Below are positions 17,572-26,114 of a stretch of DNA of 37,789 nucleotides, piece by piece (within the stretch, counting starts at the first letter, position 1; the number at the start of each line of letters is the position of its first letter). Both the position numbers and the translations under genes were made by a program. Source of the stretch: JBHHZM01 sp046758065 (lineage in GTDB: Bacteria > Pseudomonadota > Alphaproteobacteria > JAAXGF01); NCBI GenBank assembly GCA_046758065.1, contig JBHHZM010000013.1:1-37789 (forward strand), written 5' to 3'. Under the pieces are notes generated by a model. The model was not told the origin of the DNA. It saw only the letters and a list, made by a program, of their open reading frames with translations, and made no database searches.

Positions 17572-18816
17572 TTGGCGACGCTTCAGCCGGTTCGCGGCAC
17601 GCACGACCTCCTGCCCGATGAGTGCCGGCGCCACCGGCGGGTCATCGAGACCTTCCGCACCATCGCCGAGCGCTACGGGTTCGGCGAGATCGCCACGCCG
17701 ATCTTCGAGTTCAGCGAAGTGTTCAGGCGCACGCTCGGTGAGACGTCGGACGTGGTCACCAAGGAGATGTACAGCTTCACCGACCGCGGCGGCGACGAGA
17801 TAACGCTGCGGCCCGAGTACACCGCCGGCGTCGCCCGTGCCTTCATCTCGGGCGGGCTCATGCAGCATCTCCCCCTCAAGTTCCATTGCCACGGGCCGAT
17901 GTTCCGTTACGAGCGGCCGCAGAAGGGGCGCCTGCGCCAGTTCCATCAGCTCGACATCGAGATTCTCGGGGCGGCCGAGCCGCTCGCCGACGTCGAGGTC
18001 ATCGCCGTCGGCGCCGACCTTCTCGAGGCACTGGGCATCGCCGGGAAGACCGAACTCGAGCTCAATACGCTCGGCGATCCCGAGAGTCGCGCCGCTTACC
18101 GGGCGGCGCTGGTCGACTACTTCGGCGGCCACCGCGACGCGCTCTCCGAGGACAGCCGCGGGCGTCTCGATCGCAATCCCCTGCGCATCCTCGATTCGAA
18201 GGACCAGGGCGACCGCCGGCTGATCGCCGACGCGCCGCTGATGAGCGACTATCTCAACGCGCGCTCGGCCGATTTCTTTGCCGGTGTCTGCGACGGGCTG
18301 GCGCGCATCGGCGTCGCCTACCGGCTCAACCCGCGGCTCGTCCGTGGGCTCGACTACTACACCCACACCGCCTTCGAGTTCACCACCGAAGCGCTTGGCG
18401 CCCAGGGCGCGGTCATCGCCGGCGGACGCTACGACGGTCTGATCGAAGCCATGGGCGGTCCGCCGACGCCCGGCATCGGCTGGGCCGCGGGCATCGAGCG
18501 GCTTGCCATGCTGATCGACGAGCCGCCTCCGCCGCCGCGCCCCATCGCGGTCGTTCCGGTCGCCGCAGCGGACGAAGGACCGGCGCTCGAACTCACACAA
18601 AGACTGCGCCGCGCCGGCTTCATCGTCGATCTGGGTTACCGCGGCAACGTCTCGCGACGCATGAAGCGGGCGAACAAGCTCGACGCCTGTGCCGCCATTC
18701 TGCTCGGCGAGGACGAACGCAAGCGGGCCGCGGCGACGCTGCGCGACCTCGATTCGGGCGAGCAGGTCGAGATCCCGCTGTCGGAGATCGAGGACCGGCT
18801 CGCCCGTTACCGGTAG
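17572..18816 (+). CDS. hisS: Histidyl-tRNA synthetase
   Basis: A 414-residue class II synthetase. Motifs: VRGTHDLLPDE at the N-terminus, motif 2 MFRYERPQKGRLRQFHQLDIEILG, histidine loops LVRGLDYYTHTAFEF and AGGRYDGLIEAMGGPPTPGIGWAAGIER, then a C-terminal anticodon-binding domain from about residue 320. The start is TTG at 17572: the conserved ATLQPVRGTHD begins there, GGGGGAA (17559-17565) sits 6 bases upstream, and no ATG is suitably placed. The TTG start may limit its translation. It lies 21 bp after ispG and 7 bp before hemA, so it belongs to one long transcription unit. Confidence 0.96.
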   Translation: MATLQPVRGTHDLLPDECRRHRRVIETFRTIAERYGFGEIATPIFEFSEVFRRTLGETSDVVTKEMYSFTDRGGDEITLRPEYTAGVARAFISGGLMQHLPLKFHCHGPMFRYERPQKGRLRQFHQLDIEILGAAEPLADVEVIAVGADLLEALGIAGKTELELNTLGDPESRAAYRAALVDYFGGHRDALSEDSRGRLDRNPLRILDSKDQGDRRLIADAPLMSDYLNARSADFFAGVCDGLARIGVAYRLNPRLVRGLDYYTHTAFEFTTEALGAQGAVIAGGRYDGLIEAMGGPPTPGIGWAAGIERLAMLIDEPPPPPRPIAVVPVAAADEGPALELTQRLRRAGFIVDLGYRGNVSRRMKRANKLDACAAILLGEDERKRAAATLRDLDSGEQVEIPLSEIEDRLARYR

Positions 18817-18823
18817 CGCCGCC

Positions 18824-20113
18824 ATGAGCGGGGCCGCCTCTCCCAATCTGGTGGTCGTCGGTGCCAACCACCGCTCGGCCTCTCTCGCCCTGCGCGAGCG
18901 ACTGTTCGTCGAGGCCGCCGACTTCGGCGGGGTCTTCGCCGACCTCAGGGCGGCGGGCATCGCACAGGCGCTCCTGCTCTCGACCTGCGACCGGGTCGAG
19001 GTGCATGCCATTCACGCCGACGCCGGCGCGGCGGCGCGGGGGATCGCGCAGGCGCTTGCGGCACACGCCGGTCTCGATGCGGCCGAGGTCGCTCAGGGCC
19101 TTTATATGCTCAGCGGTGCCGCGGCCGTGCGCCAGCTCTTCGCCGTCGCCTCCTCGCTCGACAGCCTGGTGATCGGCGAACCCCAGGTGCTCGGCCAGGT
19201 CAAGGAGAGCCACCGGGTGGCGCAGGCGGCCGACATGGTGGGCAACGAACTCGAAGGCCTCCTGCAGGTCGCGTACAGCGTGGCCAAGCGCGTGCGTAGC
19301 GAGACCACGATCGGCGCGCGGCCGGTGTCGATCGCCGCTGCCGCGGTCGAGGTGGCGCGGGAGATTCACGGCGATCTCGGGGACCGCGCCGGGCTGCTGA
19401 TCGGGGTCGGCGAAATGGGCGAACTGGTCGCGACGCAGCTCAGGGCGGCGGGGCTCGGAAGCCTTGTCGTCACCCACCGTTCGGCGGCGCGTGCGGAAAC
19501 GCTCGCGCGCCGCCTCGAGGCCAACCTGCGGCCTTTCGACGCACTCGCCGACGCGCTCGTCGCGGCCGACGTGGTGGTTGCCAGCGTCGGTCTCGGTGCT
19601 TACGTGTTGACTGCGGAAACGGTGCGCGAGGTCATTAGACGGCGGCGGTATCGCCCGATATTCGTCATCGACCTCGCCGTTCCGGCGGACGCCGAGCCGG
19701 CGATCAACGATCTCGACGGGGTCTTTCTTTACGATACCGGCGACCTCGAAGGAATCACGCGTGCCGGGATCGCCGGTCGCGAGGCCGAGGCCGAGGATGC
19801 CTGGGCGCTGATCGACGGCGCCCTTGCCGAATACCTGCGGGCACGCGCGATGCGCGCCGCGACGCCTGCGGTCGTGGCGCTGCGGGAACATTTCGAGGCG
19901 ACCCGCGCCCGGGTGCTCGAAGAAACCGGGACCGATGCCGCCGAAGCGACCCGGCGTCTGGTCAACCGCCTGCTGCACGCTCCGAGCGCGGCGCTGCGCG
20001 AGATCGCCGCCGACGGGGGCGAGGCGGAACGAGCGGTCGCCGAGCGATTGCTGCGCCGCCTGTTCGGCCTCACCGCCGGAGATCCGGCCCGAAAAGAGGA
20101 AAAAGAAAAGTGA
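18824..20113 (+). CDS. hemA: Glutamyl-tRNA reductase (C5 haem pathway)
   Basis: A 429-residue glutamyl-tRNA reductase, which reduces glutamyl-tRNA to glutamate-1-semialdehyde with NADPH for tetrapyrrole synthesis. Seen: VVGANHRSASLALRERL at the N-terminus, catalytic C55 in LLSTCDRVEVHA (most relatives have STCNR, so Asp replaces Asn), SLVIGEPQVLGQVKESH, the NADPH loop GVGEMGELVATQLR, and a C-terminal dimerisation helix ending in RRLVNRLLHAPSAALRE. The length is typical. Most alphaproteobacteria make 5-aminolevulinate by the Shemin enzyme ALAS (also named hemA), so this gene is notable. The hemA-prfA-prmC order is that of gammaproteobacteria. The start ATG at 18824 lies 7 bp after hisS; the stop overlaps the prfA start (GTGA). 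Confidence 0.95.
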   Translation: MSGAASPNLVVVGANHRSASLALRERLFVEAADFGGVFADLRAAGIAQALLLSTCDRVEVHAIHADAGAAARGIAQALAAHAGLDAAEVAQGLYMLSGAAAVRQLFAVASSLDSLVIGEPQVLGQVKESHRVAQAADMVGNELEGLLQVAYSVAKRVRSETTIGARPVSIAAAAVEVAREIHGDLGDRAGLLIGVGEMGELVATQLRAAGLGSLVVTHRSAARAETLARRLEANLRPFDALADALVAADVVVASVGLGAYVLTAETVREVIRRRRYRPIFVIDLAVPADAEPAINDLDGVFLYDTGDLEGITRAGIAGREAEAEDAWALIDGALAEYLRARAMRAATPAVVALREHFEATRARVLEETGTDAAEATRRLVNRLLHAPSAALREIAADGGEAERAVAERLLRRLFGLTAGDPARKEEKEK

Positions 20114-21183
20114 GTCTCGATAACAAGCTTGATAGCCTGATCCAACACCATGCCGCGCTCGGCGCGCGCATGGCCGAGCAGGGCGAAATGGCGGCCGAAG
20201 ACTACGTGCGTCTCGCCAAGGAGTACGCCGAGCTCGCGCCGGTGGTCGAGGCGGCAGAGGCCGTGCGCAAGACCCGCGCCGAGATCGCCGGGCTCGATGA
20301 GCTGATCGCCGGCGAGGACGATCCCGAGATGCGCAAGCTCGCCGACGAGGAACGCGCGGAACTCGTCCGTTCCCTGCCCGAACTCGAACAGCGGGTGAAG
20401 CTCCTGCTCTTACCGCGCGACGAAGCCGATGCGCGCAACGTCATTCTCGAAGTCCGCGCCGGGACCGGCGGCGAGGAGGCGGCGCTGTTCGCCGCCGACC
20501 TGTTGCGCATGTACCAGCGCTACGCCGAGGCCGAGGGCTGGAAGTTCGAGGTGATGAGCGCCTCCGAAACCGGCCTCGGCGGCATCAAGGAGGCGATCGC
20601 CTCGATCAGCGGACGTGACGTTTTCGCCCGTCTCAAGTTCGAATCGGGCGTCCATCGCGTCCAGCGCGTGCCCGAAACCGAGGCCGGCGGGCGCATCCAC
20701 ACTTCGGCGGCCACGGTGGCCGTCCTGCCCGAGGCCGAGGATATCGACGTCGAGATCGACGAGAACGACCTGCGCATCGACGTCTACCGGTCGAGCGGAC
20801 CCGGCGGCCAGTCGGTCAACACCACCGACAGCGCCGTGCGCATCACCCACCTGCCAAGCGGCATCGTCGTATCGCAACAGGACGAGAAGTCGCAGCACAA
20901 GAACCGTGCCAAGGCGATGCGCGTGCTGCGCGCCCGGCTCTACGAGCGCGCGCTCGCCGAGCGCGACGCCGAGCGTGCGGCCGCCCGCAAGGGCCAGATC
21001 GGCTCGGGCGATCGCTCGGAACGCATCCGCACCTATAACTTTCCGCAGAACCGGGTCACCGACCACCGTATCAACCTGACGCTTTACAAGCTCGAACAGA
21101 TGTTGAACGGCGAGGCGCTCGGCGAGGTCAGCGAGGCGCTCATGGCCGAGGATCAGGCGCGCCGGCTCGCGGCCGAGGAATGA
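20110..21183 (+). CDS. prfA: Peptide chain release factor 1
   Basis: A 357-residue class I release factor that reads UAA and UAG. The hydrolysis motif GGQ is at 232-234 (SSGPGGQSVNTTDSAV). The codon-recognition tripeptide is P-E-T in QRVPETEAGGRIHTSAATVAV, the PxT form of RF1 rather than SPF of RF2. The start is GTG overlapping the hemA stop, with GAGGAAAAAG upstream as ribosome site. Its own 3' end overlaps prmC (ATGA), whose product methylates the GGQ glutamine, so substrate and modifier are made together. Confidence 0.97.
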   Translation: MSLDNKLDSLIQHHAALGARMAEQGEMAAEDYVRLAKEYAELAPVVEAAEAVRKTRAEIAGLDELIAGEDDPEMRKLADEERAELVRSLPELEQRVKLLLLPRDEADARNVILEVRAGTGGEEAALFAADLLRMYQRYAEAEGWKFEVMSASETGLGGIKEAIASISGRDVFARLKFESGVHRVQRVPETEAGGRIHTSAATVAVLPEAEDIDVEIDENDLRIDVYRSSGPGGQSVNTTDSAVRITHLPSGIVVSQQDEKSQHKNRAKAMRVLRARLYERALAERDAERAAARKGQIGSGDRSERIRTYNFPQNRVTDHRINLTLYKLEQMLNGEALGEVSEALMAEDQARRLAAEE

Positions 21184-22088
21184 ACGACTCCGCGACCGTT
21201 CGCGGCGCGCTCGACGCGGCCGCCGGGACGCTCCGCGCGGCGGGCTTGCCCGAGGCCCGGCGCGAGGCGCAGGTCCTGCTCGGTCACGCGCTCGGCGGCG
21301 GGCGCGAGACGGTGATCGGCCATCCCGAACGGCGCCTCAGCGCGGCCGAGCGCGCCGCGTTCGCGACGCTCGTCGCGCGCCGCCGGGCGCGGGAACCCGC
21401 GGCGTATATTCTGGGCGAGCGCGAATTCTGGAGCCTGCCTTTCGGCGTCAGCCGCGACACGCTGATCCCGCGTCCCGACAGCGAGACCGTGGTCGAGACG
21501 GCGCTTGCCTTCGCCGATCGCGACGCGCCTCTCAGACTGCTCGATCTCGGCGCCGGGTCGGGTTGTCTGCTGCTCGCCCTGCTGAGCGAACTGCCCCACG
21601 CCGGCGGCATCGGCGTCGATCTGAGCGCCGGCGCGCTCGCCACCGCCCGCGACAACGCCGCCCGGCTCGGTCTCGCCGAACGCGCCCGGTTCGTCCGTGG
21701 CGACTGGGGGCGCGCCCTTGGCGGCCGCTTCGACCTGATCGTCGCCAATCCCCCCTATATCGCCGCGGCGGACCTCGACGGTCTGGCGCCCGAAGTCGCC
21801 CGCTTCGAGCCCCGGACCGCGCTCAGCCCCGGGGCCGACGGGCTCGCCGGCTACCGGGCGCTGGCGCCCGATGTTGCCCGCCTGCTCGCCGCCGATGGTC
21901 TGGCGGTGATCGAGGTGGGCGACGGACAGGCCGGCCGCGTCGCGGCGATCATGGCGGCGCGGCGGCTCGACGAGGTCGCCCGGCGGCGTGATCTGGCCGG
22001 GATAGAACGCTGCCTGTGCTTCCGCCGGCGCGAAATAATCGCCGGTTTCGGCAAGAAATTGCTTGGAAACCGGGCCAGCGTTGGCTAA
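21180..22088 (+). CDS. prmC: Release factor glutamine methyltransferase
   Basis: A 302-residue N5-glutamine methyltransferase that modifies the GGQ motif of RF1 and RF2. The N-terminal helical domain is followed by PAAYILGEREFWSLPFGVSRDTLIPRPDSE-type substrate-contact sequence (visible around residues 72-102), motif I LLDLGAGSGCLLLALL, and catalytic N190-P-P-Y193 (VANPPYIAAADL). The C-terminal 20 residues after the GIERCLCFRR strand are slightly longer than in E. coli PrmC. The ATG overlaps the prfA stop. Its end is followed by a possible small gene and then DUF4167. Confidence 0.96.
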   Translation: MNDSATVRGALDAAAGTLRAAGLPEARREAQVLLGHALGGGRETVIGHPERRLSAAERAAFATLVARRRAREPAAYILGEREFWSLPFGVSRDTLIPRPDSETVVETALAFADRDAPLRLLDLGAGSGCLLLALLSELPHAGGIGVDLSAGALATARDNAARLGLAERARFVRGDWGRALGGRFDLIVANPPYIAAADLDGLAPEVARFEPRTALSPGADGLAGYRALAPDVARLLAADGLAVIEVGDGQAGRVAAIMAARRLDEVARRRDLAGIERCLCFRRREIIAGFGKKLLGNRASVG

Positions 22089-22108
22089 GTAATATATTGG
22101 AAGGGATC

Positions 22109-22219
22109 ATGAGCGATAATACTCGGGGATTGAAAGCCCCGGGTTTTGTGGGAACAGGACCCGCGCAGAGATCCCGTCCGATCCAGACAACAGTGTCATG
22201 GCCGCGCATGAATCGATAA
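22109..22219 (+). CDS. Possible small protein of 36 residues
   Basis: A short reading frame (MSDNTRGLKAPGFVGTG at its start) between prmC and DUF4167. It has an ATG with a well-placed GGAAGG ribosome site (22099-22104), which is why it is listed. It resembles no family I know and has no membrane segment. Its 5' part contains a 5-bp GC stem (CGGGG 22124-22128 with CCCCG 22137-22141) followed by GGTTTT, so the region may instead be the terminator for the prmC transcript. Existence as a gene is unproven. Confidence 0.3.
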   Translation: MSDNTRGLKAPGFVGTGPAQRSRPIQTTVSWPRMNR

Positions 22220-22250
22220 TCGTGCGCACAGAAAGTGAAATGATGCAATC

Positions 22251-22616
22251 ATGAGACCGGGTCTCAACAACAAACGACCCCGCAATCACCGTTCCAACCT
22301 GCGCAGAGGGCCGGGCCATCATGGCAACCGTGCTTTCGACAGCAACGGCCCCGATATCAAGATCAGAGGAAGCGCCAGCCAGATTCTGGAGAAATATCTG
22401 GCGCTCGCGCGGGATGCGAACTCGTTCGGCGATCGTGTGATGGCGGAGAACTACCTGCAGCACGCCGAGCACTACTACCGGGTGCTCAATCCGACGAATG
22501 GCGCAGGCGACAAGCAGCCCCGACAGGCTCCGAAACCCGGAGCCCAGGCCGACGGTGGCCATGATGCAGGCAAGTCCGGCAACGGGCAGGACAGGGCGGA
22601 AGAGACCCAGTCCTGA
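22251..22616 (+). CDS. DUF4167 domain-containing protein
   Basis: A 121-residue protein. The first 35 residues are basic and Asn/Arg/His-rich (LNNKRPRNHRSNLRRGP), followed by the conserved DUF4167 core FDSNGPDIKIRGSASQILEKYLALARDANSFGDRVMAENYLQHAEHYYR (described here by its ends FDSNGPD and LQHAEHYYR, residues about 29-77), and a short, low-complexity Gly/Gln/Asp-rich tail. The family is nearly confined to alphaproteobacteria and its role is unknown; the basic head suggests nucleic-acid binding. A five-codon frame (ATG at 22240, stop overlapping this ATG as ATGA) directly precedes it, and the gene's own ribosome site is weak, so translational coupling is possible. Position between prmC and clpB is the usual one for the family. 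Confidence 0.92.
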   Translation: MRPGLNNKRPRNHRSNLRRGPGHHGNRAFDSNGPDIKIRGSASQILEKYLALARDANSFGDRVMAENYLQHAEHYYRVLNPTNGAGDKQPRQAPKPGAQADGGHDAGKSGNGQDRAEETQS

Positions 22617-22641
22617 CCCGAGGACGGTTCTCGCCGCAGTG

Positions 22642-22675
22642 CGGTCGCCGCCCGCCCCGGAGGCGGCGCCGACCG
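22642..22675 (+). terminator. Strong GC hairpin after DUF4167, possible terminator
   Basis: CGGTC plus GCCGCC (22642-22652) pairs with GGCGGC (22662-22667) and, after a 3-base bulge, GACCG (22671-22675): 11 base pairs with a 9-base loop. It lies between the DUF4167 stop and the clpB promoter, where a transcript end is expected. No T-run follows, so it is at best an unusual or Rho-assisted terminator. Confidence 0.35.
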
Positions 22676-22738
22676 TGAGACATTCGTCCGTGCGGCGGTG
22701 GGGATCAGCGTCCCGGGGAAATTTTCGCCGGGCGACGT

Positions 22739-22769
22739 CTTGAGCCGCAAAAAGCCAATACTTATATAG
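22739..22769 (+). promoter_or_regulatory. Heat-shock (RpoH/sigma-32 type) promoter of clpB
   Basis: CTTG (22739-22742), an 18-base spacer, then CTTATATAG (22761-22769). This agrees with the alphaproteobacterial RpoH consensus CTTG-N17/18-CYTATNTNNG except for its last base. Transcription would begin near 22776, giving a leader of about 95 bases before the clpB ATG at 22871. clpB is a classical sigma-32 target, which supports the call. Confidence 0.75.
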
Positions 22770-22772
22770 CCT

Positions 22773-22845
22773 TTGACCGCTCTTCGGAGGGTCGAGAGGC
22801 GCGCCGGCCGCTCATCCGGAGGACCGGAGATCGCGTTGACCGCTC
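22773..22845 (+). repeat. 10-bp direct repeat in the clpB leader
   Basis: TTGACCGCTC occurs at 22773-22782, at the expected transcription start, and again at 22836-22845, about 26 bases before the clpB ATG. The second copy runs into the palindrome CTCGATCGAG (22843-22852). The repeat may be a regulator site or shape the mRNA leader. No function is established. Confidence 0.4.
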
Positions 22846-22870
22846 GATCGAGGGTAAACGTAGACGAAGC

Positions 22871-25468
<2,598 letters not shown>

Positions 25469-25481
25469 GGCGGGCGCCGGC

Positions 25482-26114
25482 TCACAGCCCGGTAACGAAC
25501 ACCGCCGCGGCGTCGATCGCCGCCTGCAGATTGTCGGCCTCGGTCCGGCCCGCGGCGACGCGGGGTTTGAGCGAATGGTCGCCGTCCTCGATCCAGGCGA
25601 TGCGGATGGCCGGCGACAGGTCGTAACCCGTGACCTCGTCTCGATTGCCCAGCGCATCGCGTGCGCCTTGGACGATCAGCGCCGGCGTCGCCAGCGCCGC
25701 CATGTGCGCCAGGCGCTCGGGCGCCGCCGGCTTGCCCGGCGCGTGGAAGGGATAACCGAGACAGATCAGCCCGCGCGCGCCGACCGCATCGGCGATCATG
25801 CTGGCGATCCGCCCGCCCAGCGACTTGCCGCCGATGACGAGGCGGTCGCCTCCGCCGAGCGCGCCGATCGCGCCGCGCCAGCAGTCGAGCAGCACGGGTG
25901 GGCGGTCGGGCGGGCGCCGAACGCCGTCCTTGCGGCGTTGCTGCATGTAGGGGAACTCGAAGCGCGCGACCCGTAATCCCGCGGCGGCGAGGCCGCGGGC
26001 GACGGTCGCCATGAAAGGGCTGTCCATCGGCGCTCCGGCACCGTGGGCGAGAACGACGGTGGGCGCTGTCCGCGACGGCGGCGGACCGTCGAACAGAAAC
26101 CCGGTCGTCAGCAC
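25482..26114 (-). CDS. Alpha/beta hydrolase (KANL3/Tex30-like)
   Basis: A small cytosolic hydrolase of about 210 residues. After the first strand comes VVLAHGAGAPMDSPFM (oxyanion-loop region), then the nucleophile elbow GGKSLGGRIAS with GxSxG serine, the acid in VQGARDALG, and the His in IEDGDHSLK, giving a complete Ser-Asp-His triad. The HGAGAPMDS and GGKSLGGR forms match the KANL3/Tex30 branch of 'alpha/beta family hydrolase' proteins of unknown substrate. The GTG at 26114 is chosen as start because it overlaps the M23 peptidase stop by only 7 bp; an ATG at 26165 would add 17 basic residues but overlap by 58 bp. It is the second gene of a minus-strand pair. Confidence 0.85.
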   Translation of the reverse strand: MLTTGFLFDGPPPSRTAPTVVLAHGAGAPMDSPFMATVARGLAAAGLRVARFEFPYMQQRRKDGVRRPPDRPPVLLDCWRGAIGALGGGDRLVIGGKSLGGRIASMIADAVGARGLICLGYPFHAPGKPAAPERLAHMAALATPALIVQGARDALGNRDEVTGYDLSPAIRIAWIEDGDHSLKPRVAAGRTEADNLQAAIDAAAVFVTGL

